From positions 7,440,001-7,504,000 of the forward strand of contig NC_092672.1 in the NCBI RefSeq assembly GCF_964355755.1: DNA of 64,000 nt, given 5' to 3'. The DNA comes from Antedon mediterranea (Eukaryota > Echinodermata > Crinoidea > Comatulida > Antedonidae). Below are positions 34,897 through 48,100 of this stretch, piece by piece. The translations under genes and the position numbers were made by a program. Each line of letters starts with the position of its first letter. The first letter of the stretch is position 1. Under the pieces are notes generated by a model, which made no database searches, was not told where the DNA came from, and worked only from the letters and a program-made list of their open reading frames with translations.

Positions 34897-36475
34897 AGTT
34901 GCCCAAAGACTCCAGGTCTGTAGACCCTGAGAGTTTGAGCAAGCAAATTCTTAAATGACACCCCATAGAAGGCCGAAAATGATACTGTCGCACGTAAAAA
35001 TCATGATAAATTGCATCTCTAGTTCGCCGGAAATGTCACTCACTCTATAGTGCGCTAGCAAACAGGATTGTCCCGCCGGTAATAAAACATACGCGACTAA
35101 CAATATAGGATAACATTTTTTTTTCGTTCAATGTGAAAGTCACGGGGGGAAGTCCCCAATGAAGGTACTTCTGGTACGGTAATACCAGGGAGTTGTTATT
35201 AGATAACTATTGTTATCTAATAACAACTCCCTGGTAATACATTCTAATAACTGTAATCAATTAACTGTAAATTAATTATCAATTAATAATTTTAAAGTTT
35301 TAAGTTATACACAAAAATATGAAGCTGCTGCTATAAATATATTGAGCAAAACGTTAAATTGTATTATTTTGAATTAAATGCTAAATAAAGTCAGATGTTA
35401 AAACCACAAATTTCAAAAATTTTATTTATCCACTATAGCCTAAACTTTACAAAAGTTTTGTTTAAACCACACTCCAAAATAAAACACAGAAAAAAATGAA
35501 AGGACATTTGCAGAAAGAAGCAAACTTTGCTCTGCTACCAGTATAACACGGTTCAAATTTCGGAACGTCCATACATTACTACGGAAATTCGGCCTAATAT
35601 TTACGGACTTAGGAATTGAAAATAAATAGGGTACTACACGCATCGGAAATACAACAATTTACGCACAATTATGATTTGGCCTAAAAATTGGCCTTAGATT
35701 ATAGAAAAAACCTGGCAAAACGTAATAATTATGGACAAATCGATGATTAGCCTTAGCAATATGCCTAATATTTAACAAGAATGAATATAGGCTATATTTC
35801 GTTTTTGACACAATTTCATGTGTGAATGCTTGATACATTACAGGTAATCTTTGATGGCGCTAGTAACACTGCTATGCGTGTGTAATTTGTGAATGACGAA
35901 TTAGGCTACATACACGAGCCTATAGGGAAGATCTGTACTGCCGTTCATTGCGATAGAAAAAGGGGGAAGTCCGGTAATGTGTCATGATAATGTAACAAGC
36001 CAGAAATGAAATAAAATCACGAATACATTAGCTGATTGTTGTTGTTTTAGTCGTCGTCAGAAGTTTATCAAAGTCAACACTGTAACTAATCCCTCACTAT
36101 TCAATCAAAATGTTATTACTATCCTACTATATTGTTGAAAATGGAATGCGTGATATGAAAATGGATTGATAGTAAAACGTAACAAATATACGTTCTTGTC
36201 TGGTTATTAGGTAGGCCTATTCATGCAGTGATGAAGCGGAGGATTATTTTTGTAGCGTTCCATTTAAAATAAATTTTGTTACAAAGAAATATTTTGGTTG
36301 TGAACGTCGTTAAATTCGTTGACGTTAGCATCAATTCTTTTACCAATTTTAACGATTAATTAAGCTAACATCAAAGCATTCAACAATGATAAAATGCCCT
36401 GCAACTCTGTAACTATACTTTATGACTAAGTCTATCAAGTTCCGGGTCCGGAACCCCCCCCCCCCCTCCTTCCCC
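34897..36475. repeat. Host repeat family X, copy B (empty for two insertions)
   Basis: Aligns with copy A over nearly its full length. At the points where copy A holds the hAT element and the CXC/XPG transposon, copy B is uninterrupted (near 34918 and 36410). It carries its own 48-bp palindromic insertion at 35186-35233. It ends in a C-rich tract at about 36456. Confidence 0.82.
35186..35233. mobile_element. 48-bp perfect palindromic micro-element, 7-bp TSD
   Basis: CAGGGAGTTGTTATTAGATA and its continuation read into an exact reverse complement around a 4-nt loop. GTAATAC flanks both sides (35179-35185 and 35234-35240), whereas copy A has this heptamer once (near 17705) and no palindrome. 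It is an insertion with hAT-like CAGGG ends but a 7-bp duplication. Confidence 0.88.
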
Positions 36476-36485
36476 TAAATGTTAA

Positions 36486-37260
36486 ATGTGCCCTTTTTTT
36501 TTAAGAACACACACATTTATTTTTAATGCGTCAATGCGTACTTCTGATACGGTAACAAATAAAATGCTATTAATTAATGTGAATCAATTATTATTATCAA
36601 TTAATGATTTTAAAAAGTTAGATAAAAAAAAATATGAAGCTGCTGCTATAATATTGAGGAAACGTTAAATTTTATTATTTTGAATTAAATGCTAAATAAG
36701 TCAGCAGTTTATTAAAACTACAATTTCCAAAATTCATTTTCATTTATCCACTATAGGCCTAAACTGTAATATAAATAATAAATATAAGACAAAGAAATTA
36801 ATTATAGGAAATTTGCAGAAAGAAGCAAAATTTGCTCTGCTACCGGTATAATTCTCTGTTACTACGGAAATTCGGCCTAATATAACGGACGTATATATCG
36901 GAAATGAAGATAAATAGGGTACTACACGGAAAAACAAAACTATACGCAATTTCTTTTCAAAATAATTATGAACAAATCGACGACTCATACGACGGGTTTT
37001 TCCCGAACACAGTGTGTGTTGCCCTCCTTTCGTACCTCTCTACCTATAGTAGGCCTATTGGTGACTGCTGTGCATTCTGCCAATTTACAAATATTCTCTT
37101 CCAGACTGGACTTCTATAACGTGTAAATATGGATATTGTATACGATAAAATGGGACTCAATTTTAATTTAGTGACAGAAACAACATTTAGTATAAAATTA
37201 AGGGTGTTGCCCGGGCCACTAGGGCAACACCCCTGGGTCCGCCCTGATACACCGACACCA
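36486..37260. repeat. Host repeat family X, partial copy C
   Basis: Shares with copies A and B the blocks around GATACGGTAA, ATTAATTATTATCAATTAAT, CACTATA(GGCC)TAAACT and AAATAGGGTACTACACG. Its right part (GATAAAATGGGACTCAATTT to TTGCCCGGGCCA) matches copy A at 23945-24025. The middle is partly deleted. Confidence 0.7.
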
Positions 37261-37361
37261 GGGAATGCTTCCCTTATACACACCATTCGCCATAGAGGAA
37301 GGGTTTATTCAATGATAAACGCCTACGTTAACGGCCGAAAACATTGTTTATTGAACAGGTC

Positions 37362-37495
37362 TATAGAAATGTCTACACTATCAAACTTTATGTAACAAAA
37401 AAAAAATGTGATGTGCCCATATATGGACATGATGTTATATCACTACCATATTTGGGCATATCATTACCATATTTGAACATGAGCAAGTGCCGTGT
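37362..37495. repeat. MITE-2 copy
   Basis: TGTCTACACTATCAAACTTT, GTGATGTGCCCATATATGG and CTACCATATTTGGGCATATC are well preserved, and the right end is lost. Confidence 0.7.
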
Positions 37496-37979
37496 TTATT
37501 GCATATTCTCTAATGATGTCTGTATACAAACACAGTTTTTCTAGATCTTAAAAATTCAAATGATGAAATTTGTGTGGGTATGTCATATATTTCTAAATTT
37601 TGTTGAAGGAACCGACCATATGACTGCCCTGATATTTGGAAAATGTAATAATAAATTATGCGGTATTAGATAAGGCAGAAAAAGTGAATAATGCATGGAT
37701 ACAATTTTCAGAGGACACTCCTAGTGATCTTTTTGGTCACATTAAGAATTTTTTCTCATATTGTATCATATTTATTTCTTTATTATTTTCTTTCTTGTGT
37801 CATGAGGTGCTGTCTCCATGATACCCTGTTTGAATTATATAAGAGTAAATAAGACAGGTCATTTGCAAATGTTACATAACAATACAAGATGGTGATTACC
37901 GGTTTAGAATCAACTACGCCGAACTGTTTGTTTTGTGTTCATTGTAGTTACCGTCATTGTTCTGGCCATTCCAACCCAT

Positions 37980-38450
37980 TGCTTGCCATATACATTCAAT
38001 TCAATTCCATTTATTTCCACAATACACAATAACGTAACATACAGGATAATAAATACAATGAAGTATTCATGTGGGGGTGGGTCATAATAAGTCAGAAAGT
38101 TTGACCCACCCCAACATAACATTAAATACGAATACGAGAGAAAAAAGAGAAAAAAATACATAAACTAATAATAGATAAAAGAAAACAAAGCTACAAATTA
38201 AATCTATTTAAAGCATTTTATCCAATCTTAACTGGTCTTATGAAATATATATATTTAACGTTCATCATATCTTGAAAGTAAATAGTTCTTGTATACTAAT
38301 TTAAATTTAGAATTTGTAGATGCAGTTTTAATATCTCCATGGATTGAATTCCATAATTTAGCTCCATAGTATTCAATAGAGTTCTTGATCAAAATAGGTA
38401 AAATATAATCATTTGCATTGTTGGCTTCCTGTACTTATTTGATCTCCTTT
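37980..38450 (-). mobile_element. 3' end of a CR1/RTE-type LINE
   Basis: On the minus strand a short open stretch (about 38310-38435) reads NANDYILPILIKNS, EYYGAKLWNSIHGDIK and YKNYLLSRYDER, then stops. This is the classic C-terminal end of ORF2 in CR1/RTE-like non-LTR retrotransposons. The ~300-bp 3' UTR ends in GGAATTGAATTGAATG-type repeats. The 5' part is missing. Confidence 0.75.
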
Positions 38451-39126
38451 AGTTGGATAGAATAAGACATTTTTGGGGTGTTTTTTTTTAATTTTTTAAA
38501 GCACATTAAGACTATGCTATATTACATGCCTTATATCAAATGTAATTTACATTTAAATGATCTTCGTCCATGTGGAAAGTTGGAACACACAAGCAAAACA
38601 ACATCGGAGAGATGATGTCAAACTCCCTAGACTGATGATGCAGTCCTATAAGCCAGCCTGTCTTTTCTTAGATATGTATTTTGTTGTACAGTAGCATTTT
38701 ATTTTCCCCTTTAAATTGTTTTGTTTTATGATCTAAACTGAATAGGGGTTGGGTCCAACAGCTCTTCCAGAGTAATTTTAATTCACTTAGGTTGACCCTA
38801 GTCTCCCCAATTTAGCTTTTTTCTTAATTGTAATATTGAAAAAATACCAAATAAATAATTAAATGAAACTTTATTTTATATAATTATTATACTAGCCTTT
38901 TAATTAAAATATGTAAATATAAGGTTTATGTATACAGTTTTATAAGTGAAATAGATGTTAATATTATATGCTAGTTAATATAATGCTTCTTCCTCTCCAG
39001 TACACAGTTGTAAAGTATGTTGTTTTATTTGACACTTAATAGTATTGGGACAATGGTCTCACTTGATCTGCTCTTTTCTTGCTCTTATACAGCGGGAGAG
39101 GTTAACTCCATCCAGAAACACGTTGA
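38451..39126. other. Region downstream of SLC22 gene 2, no gene seen
   Basis: AT-rich, with no coding pattern. It would include the 3' UTR of SLC22 gene 2 on the minus strand. Confidence 0.4.
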
Positions 39127-42100
39127 TTAAATTGGAGTATTTACATCCTTTCTAAAACAAAAAAGATGCAATTAGAAGTCTGACCTGTAGAACCTAGTAA
39201 ACATAATTCTGTATTCTGATTATCTTTGGTCTGTCCAAGATTAGTTATTTAGGCTGGATAAGTTGGTTTCTACATAAAAGTTGGCAATAATTGAGCCCAT
39301 GATACAACTTAACCGGGTAAAAAAAAAGCCCGTTGATTGCTTTCTCTCCGTAACCTCTATAAGATCAGGGAAGAGTGAAATTATCATCTCACTCTTTCAT
39401 GGTAAGACCAACCTGTACATTATTACTTACCCGAGATTTTCACCTTCTACTAATGAATGTGGAAGATTTAAGCCACGTGTTTCCGGAAGAAACCAAGTGA
39501 TTATGCCTGCAACCAGCGTAAGACCACCAAATATTAGATACGGTAACTGCTCAAAGAGAACTCCAGCATAGAGGATCTGAGGTGCGGATATGGCACCAAG
39601 ATTTCCAATCGTTGATGATAATCCTAACGCAGTGTTTCTATAAGAAATCATAAACTTGTATGTATCATATATCATTTACTGAAAGAACACCTTATATAAC
39701 TCTGGAAACCGGCTAAAGTAGGTCCAATAGGCCTATATACAGTTTCTATAACCATAATGAAATCGACCTAAATTCTACGCCCGACGATATCTCAAAAGAC
39801 GACTCGTCTCGTCGGGATTCAACTTCTCAGACAGTCAAGACGAGTCAAGACGTTCCGTCGGGCCTCGTCGCACGATGTTGTCTATGTTGACCTTTCATTG
39901 GTTAACTGTGAGAATGGAGGAAAGTTGCCTCACTCAATTCATCGACAACTTTCTAGGTCCAGAAGACGACCGACGTTTGCACTCCGAAAATGTGTGTCAT
40001 ACCTTATGGGTGTTGGATAAACCTCCGAGGCAACAATGTAGATAATTGTAAATGAGATACTGATGCTGAATTTTCCAACGAGTCCAGAAATCATACCCAA
40101 AATGCTGTTAGCTGTTGGAGAAATAGTTTTCTTTATATCAGTTTCTATCCTTATAATTAATTATAGACATACGGGTGATATTATTGTACACAATTTATTT
40201 CTTAAGTGGTATTTTAAAATTGAATATACAGTAGTACTTTGGCGGGTCATTCATCCATGTATTCAATAGTATAAAAGCCACTGTACAATAATAGAATATA
40301 ATACATATTATAAAATGTAAGTAGTAGTAACAGCAAAATAATTTGTTATGCGAAAAAGGCAAATCTTACCAGGTTATTGATTACTTTTTCTTTTTGTTTT
40401 TCATTACTAAAATACACTTATTTGTTGGTTTATTAAAATAATAAAAGGAGTGTAAGTTTTGCATCATCTCGATCTCTCTTTAATGAATGCGCTGACTAAT
40501 GATCGTATTTAGTCCATTTATTGGTTGTACGTATGATAAGCTTTATTATTTATCATTAAATGTTTTGATAGTGGCAGAATCCAGAGACAATTGTACTGAC
40601 ATTCATGACTATATACTCACACAAAAACGGAGAAGATGCGCAGGCTATACCAGCTAGTACCATCGCTGCACTTAAAATTGGCCGGCGTCCCATACGTTCC
40701 ATGGCGATCCATCCAAGAAAAGCAGCGGGAATTTCTACGAGACCAGCCAGTACGTTGGCAACATAATCATTGGATCCAAGAGTTACAGCACTTAATGATA
40801 ATCCGTAATAAACCAAGGAGTTTACAAACCTGGAAATTAGGAACAAAGTTAGGCATCAACTTGGATCTGAGTGGAAACTTGTTAGAAAGCGATTGAGAAA
40901 TGTTAAGATAGTTGGTATACGCTACATTCGATGTTCTGTTATTATATATAGTATATTTCTAATCTTAAAAATTCCACCTAAACTGATAATAGCATTCGTA
41001 GTGCCTTTTACATACAACTCCCACCATCACACACCCAACAATCCAGTGTAAATAGGTGTATGGCACGTTTATGACGACAACGAACAACGATAAATAGATA
41101 AATATACAATGTTCCTCCAAAATCATTCAGGCCTAATCAGAAACAAATCTGAGCTTTTCAGAAAACTGAAAATGATGGTCAATAACTGTTTAGTTTTCGG
41201 AGAGTTTGCTGTGTTGGAGAGTAGAACTAGAAGCCTAGTTTGAACCGTAGACCATACCAACAATCACTTACCATATAAAATTAATAAGAAAAAACCTCAA
41301 CCAAAGATTTTTCATGCGCAATAGATTTCGTGGTTTAAAATCGGATGATGATTTCTGGTGATTTAAAAAAATACAAGTAATAGATCAATTATATTTTAAG
41401 TCGTCGTTCGCATTGTCTGTTGTAAGCGCTGTCTACACTTTATGTGACAAAACAATGTGAATAGTTTGATTGTGTAGACAGAGCTCTACACAAGGCATGT
41501 ACCTCAATTACTGCGGGTGTTGCACATATCATTTGGGACACTCTAATGCTTTCTTGGGGTTCTTTGCTGGACCGACATGCCCGTTTCAAAATCACTTCTG
41601 TTTCTCCCATTCTGTTTCTTGCATGGAGCCATCGAGGAGATTCGGTAACAACCCTAAAAAACAATATTTACATTATTGTAACGTGAAATAACTACTGCGG
41701 TTTTCTTCATACCACGTTTTTGGGTCATCGCAAGGACGTCGTAAACGCAACAATTGCCGACGGTGATAGATCATATAGGCAAAATAATGTCCATCATATA
41801 CCTATATGATATTTGATTATGGGAGAACTTTTAGAAAACATCGGGTATGAATTATGCCACGAACCAAACTTGCCTTGTCTTAATTCACGTTGTTCCCACT
41901 AGCGACGCAACGCAGCGACGTATCGACGCAAAGTGCTGTATTGCGTAATCACAAGTGGGAACCGACGACGAAACAGTGCTGCAAACATTGCATGTTTGAT
42001 TTCACGCAGGCGGGGGCAAACACAATTATTGGAAGGGCATTTTCTTACGTTGTGTAGGTTGCGTTACGTTGCGTATCTAGTGGGAACCAAGCTTTACATT

Positions 42101-45100
42101 TAATATGTGGTTGCGTTAGTTCCCTGCAAGTTATTTTAACAGTATAATTTTATTAATGTGATTTATTACTTTGTCAATGATTTTAATAGAAAGAGGCCTT
42201 ATGTTAAACTTATGATCAATCAAAATGTGTATGTAGATAGATATAGATAGATAGCAAACTTGCATGATGATCGTCGTCGCGTCAGAACTTCGTAGTCACA
42301 AATCGAAAAAATTTCCGCGCATGCGTATAGTGCTTAAATCCAGGTCGTTGTAAATCTAAAACCTTTCACTCACAGGCAGATTAATATCCACATCGCTATA
42401 TCCGTCAATAACATTGCTAATAGCATATATCGCCAGTATGGGATTAGATAGGCGTATAAAGAAGCAAGCATATATCCGATTGCCCATTGTATTCCAATAA
42501 ATGTGCCAGCAAAAGATCGTATTGACGGTCCAACTAGTTCACATCCTGAGGAAAATTAAAATCATTTATTTAATATAATTTTCAAAATTACTTTCTCTCA
42601 CACGATTATATATTTTAACTATTTTAGAGAACTTTTTTTAGTTCCCGGTTCTTCAACAAAACTAATTCTTCTACAAAACTAATTCTTCTTCAACAACCAT
42701 TACAAAATATTTCCAGTTTTATCCAGAATAAACTTTTAAAAGCACCATCGGGTACCATTGACCTCCCTGAATAAATATTTTTTTTTTTTGTCTTATGTAG
42801 GATCGACCCACTTTTATTTCTTCATCAATAAAATGTTAGTTTACAATGAGTACATTGAGCACATGAGTAATGTAATGATACAATACAATATAATTGACAT
42901 TAACTAACTTTCAGTACAAAAAAATTCCTCTATGTTATACACTCTTTACACGTTTTTCAATCCTTAACAATGTACGTATAATTTACCACAGAATTCTTAA
43001 TTTTATAACTCTTTTTATCTCTTTCAGGCAAGTTATATTTTACTTTACCTAAATATCAATTTTATAAACGTTAATTTTATACCTTGCTAAATTGTTACGG
43101 TCCATATCTGACCACATTTTTTTTTGCCTTTTCTTTATTTATTAAAAACTCACAATTGATTATATCTTCTAACTCCGCAGTGAACATTAACCATGGACAT
43201 TTTTTAACAAGTCCTAGTCTGTGTTTGACTTTATTTTTATAAACACAGAAAGTTAAAATGGAAAATATTTCATTAATTTTGACATCATATTTTCCAAGTA
43301 AAATTTTCTCCCATGTAACTTCCTGAGTAAATGCAAAACATGTTTTCAGCATAGCGCAACATTTTACCCAGCAATGTTTTACTTCTTTGCATGTAAATAA
43401 CATATGCTTTTCATTTTCAACCTCCTCATTACAATATTCACAATAATTACTGTTTGACAAATTCCATAATTTTAGCTTACACCTAGTTGGTAAAATTTTA
43501 TGTAGCAACTTAAAATTAAAGAAAGCCACTCTTTTTATGTGCAACATACTCTTAACTTTGTTTTTCCAACATAGATTCCAGTCGATAAAACAATTTTGAA
43601 GTTGGTTTTCCCATTTATCTTGTGCTTTTGGTATGCACGCTTTATATGCTACCTCGGTAAAAGTGAAATAGAATTGTTTGACAGTTGTATAATTTGAAGT
43701 AACATTAACATTTTTGTCTATTGTATCAACCTCTTTATGTATATAACAATAGGGTTTCTCAACCACTATAACTTTCCAGTTTCTTGGAATAGCGTCAATT
43801 AGTGCCATATATTTTAAAAATGCATTTTCCCTTCGTTTCAACAGTGGAGTTATTTCATTAATATGCTTAAATCTAGACTTATCCATAATATCTCCTACTG
43901 TTTTTATACCTGATTTCACCCAAGATTTACAGAATAGTGATTTTTTGTTATGCATGACATATATATTCTCCCATAACCTCTGAGTTTTTATTTCACATAT
44001 ACATTGAGGTTTTTTAGTATAAATATTATTAAACCGTATGCAGGCTTTAAGCAAATTTATATAGAATGTATTCACATATTTGAGTGCATTATGCTTCTCA
44101 AAGTTTGCTTCCGTCATACTTAATGTATAATCAATTGGATATAAATTGTATAATGGAATACATTTCCACTTTCCTGGATCCGGGCTTAGTAAACGTTTTA
44201 CCCAGCCTAACTTTAAAGATTCAATCATAGAGTTAAAGTCTATCATTTTAATCCCACCATTTTCAATGTTTTGTATCAGAGTATTTCTTTTAATTTTTTC
44301 TTTATTACCACTCCATAAAAAGTTGTATAAAATCTTGTTTATTTCAGGAATAATAGATTTTGGCAAGTCTGTGACACTTGCATTATAAATAAGTTTTGAT
44401 AACGCTAGCGTTTTAATTACCGTTATTTTCCCAAAGAATGATATTTTTCTTTTTTCCCAAGTTTTAAGGATCTTTTTTAGATTTTCAATTTTCTCATACC
44501 AATTTTTTGTATTGCAACTATCCCTGAATAAATATTTGTTTAAAAAATTGTTGTTGAATACGCCATTTTAATATCACATATTCGTTTATTTACTTTGAAA
44601 AAAAATTGGATTGAAAAAAAATTATTTGACTGAAAAAAAACTGAAAAATATATCAATTTTTGAGGTTTTTTCTACGGAAGTAATTAACTTTCTCGAAACT
44701 ACAAAATTACCTATTCAAAGAATGATTTTATTAATTTTCATTTATCATGTTCTTGGGGGACAATACACCTTTAAACGAGTTGACTCACTTACCTGGATAT
44801 AAGTTTTTAACCTACCCAAAACAAATGTAGTGAGGTAAGCTCCTTGAATGAATATCATTGCTATTGTTGCAGATATAAGAAACATCCAGTACTCCTGTGA
44901 TAGTAACTTCACTACAAGGCAAACTGAATACATACACATGCATAGTACCAAGGTTTTCTTTCGTCCCAGTCTATGATTAGGAAACGTAACGTAAAAACGT
45001 AAAACAAGTTGTTGATGCTATGCATATCATACACTAGATACATATGTTTTTTTTTTTCAAATCCTTCTAATAGCACCAAAAAATACTAAAACAGTGCCTT

Positions 45101-48100
45101 GAAAACCTGAAAATGTTGTTTGGGTAAAAATGTAGTGAAGTAGAAAATCAAATTCTGAATCGCAATCACTATGAAGTGTACATTTTCAACAACATAATTT
45201 GTAATTTTCTCATTTGGAGGTTGTGGTGCAATGGGATATCAAAATGACTAGAATTAATTGTATTTGGAAGGTATTAAACTATTTAAACCGCCTTGATTGT
45301 GTAATGGTTGTGGGGTGTATTGGGATATCATAATTACTAGAATTCGTCGTTATTGGGGAGGTTTTAAAATACATTTGAAATCTACCGTACCTGTCACTGA
45401 CGTTTCCAAATATCAATGCGCCTAATAGTACACCGAAGTAAGTTAATGAGAGCATCAAAGGTATTAAATAAGCATCTTCACACACCAAATTAAACTGTAT
45501 AGAATATATAAATATTAAAATTTATTGTTTCGGTTGTAGGCCCTAGTCCAAATGGATCGTAGGTCTTGGAAAGGAAAGGTTTATTTACGGGTCATAGTTT
45601 GAATATAAGGGTTGTCTGGGCTTGTTATGCGCTGACCTATCTAATTCGTATACTATATTGTTACTTGGTATCATTTGATCGTCCTCAGAGTGAGAATGCA
45701 CTAAGTCTAGGAAAAAGAACTTAAGTGAAATTGGCTAAAAGCTAAAACAATGAGCAAGGTTCACAGTGAGAGGAGGGAGGAAGTTTTTAAAATATTTATT
45801 ATTGTTTTTATATTATTTAGTCGCAGCCAATCATAGGTTGTTCAATCTATCTTGGCAAGGCGAGCTAGAATCATGTTGTTAGATTACCTTGGTCTATTAT
45901 TAGTTCCATGTTTTATTCCAAAGCAATGTTTGTCGAGTATTTTGGCTATTTGACCCTTTTTATCGACTGTCTGTCTGTGGGCCTATATTTAACACAGGCA
46001 ATTTGATTTATTACCACATCATACTTAATTTTACCTAAAAAGAAGTTACTTATTTTGTCATCTGTATAATAGAAAATGGAAATTAAAACGGCAATATAGG
46101 ATAATATAGCATAATAATTATAAACTCAATTTGAATAACAGAGTTGATTTATAGTGACATTTCTAGATTGTGCTTGTATGTGCGGTGTAAATTCGTTGCC
46201 ACTTCTGCTCATTAGATTTAAAATAGAAAGCAATGCTAAGACGTTTTGAGAAACCATCATTGTTTTGTTTTTGTCAGCATTTACCGGTAGGTAAAAACCT
46301 CACTACACGAGGTCAATCCATACTTCCGTCTCACGAAATGCATTTTGGGTAATGAAAGCCAACTTTTTTACAACCCACCCACGAAGTATGTGCAGCGGAA
46401 ACGGTGCACGAATTTCATATACGGTATATATACGGTATATTTATACGGTATATTTTGGGTTGGCAGCAGAAATAGTAAGTACTACTATAACGTTGTCCAC
46501 TATTTCCAAGTACCATATCATATATCATATACATTATCTATATATAAATTTACGTAAGGGCAAAATTCGGTAAATCGCGCCTTACTTTTAGAATTTTTAC
46601 TCGATGGTATGTAAAGTTGGTTCGTACTTTCGGTACTGATTTTAACCACCTGATGTAACCCTGTTTACTAATTAAATTAAGTTAGATAATTAGTTATTGA
46701 CGATTAAAACGAATTTAGGTTCAACGATTTGCCCCAGATAGGGGTGTTTTCCGATCGTGGTATACACTGTCTAATGGATGTCCATCTTGAAAAATACCCG
46801 CCACAAAAATGCGAGGAGGCTTCGCATTTTCCTATCTCCTCCTACGATAATTGTTTTTAATAGCTGAAAACCGGTTGAGCTCGAGTACAGTATCATAATG
46901 TTGAAGACAGGCCGATTTTCTTAAAAAAATACTATTTTGATAGATTTAATATACGTTTATACAAATGTATTGATTTGCGATGAATGGAACATTCCAATCT
47001 CTGTGTCGTTCCACAAGTGTCTATTCCCTCAGGCGTCGTAAAGGAAAGTACTGTATACTCATAACAGAAATTTGATCCATTTTTTTTTCAATCTGTGCTG
47101 CAGAGGTTGGATATAATTTTTTTTAAACGGATAATGAGCTAGCGTTTTCAGTCGCCGTAATTTAATATTTATTACCGATTAAATCGAATTTATGATTTGC
47201 CCCGAATAGAGGTGGTTTTCACAAATTGTTTAACATTATATATAAACATACGTCGTAGTGTATCGTAACATGTACTGTACTATTTCAATCGACTACGACG
47301 GTGATAGTTTCAACAAAGTATTACATCGCAATGTTTTACTGTGTTTAGTGGTATATTATTTGTAAAACATGTTAATTAATATTTCGTTACAAAATAAAGA
47401 ATATATTTAAAAATTGTTCCTCTTTGCACCCATCCTCTTCCCCATCTCTCAACCATATTGTTACATATATAATACAAAACACAGATTAAGTTTGTTTAAA
47501 TTTGACTTAAACAATTGGTCTCATTTTGTGACAACTTTCTCTTTCGGAAGTAATTCCCAGTGTGCTAATTTTAGTTGAGTACATAAATCACAGTTCCTGT
47601 AAACGACATATATTATTGCCCTGCATTATTGTACATTTGAAATCGCCAGTTTTTTAACGCTGAAATTACTGTGTATTCGAGAACCGTGGGCACGACCTAG
47701 ATGGTACGCGAGTTTGAAATTTAACTAAACCGGTACTTCATAATTTTCCCGAGTGTGGTTGTCAAAATAAGATTTAAGTATCAAACAATTTCCTTTTTTT
47801 TAGTTTGATTATTTTCTCTGTTACTAAATGAAGAAGTTGCATTTCTAGTTTACTATGAGAAAACTATAATAATTACTAATAAAAATCAAAGTAGTTAGGT
47901 CCTTTCTGAATGTACACTTTTAGCCAAAAGTGCGAGCGAGTGAGAATTAGATCTAAGGCCTAAATCAGTAATCATATTAGGCATATATTTTTATTGAGAC
48001 GGTTTCAGGAAAATAATAATCGTTTTTAAATATATGGAAAATAAAAACTTTTAAACTATAATTGCTAAACCAACCTCTTGTGTTACGGATGATAGATACT

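Noticed and set aside
39280-39356. Alternative last exon for SLC22 gene 2 (acceptor at 39356)
   Set aside because: It fits the phase, but the acceptor has a poorer pyrimidine tract and the peptide runs over a homopolymer. The exon at 39127-39151 has a stronger acceptor and a clean stop.
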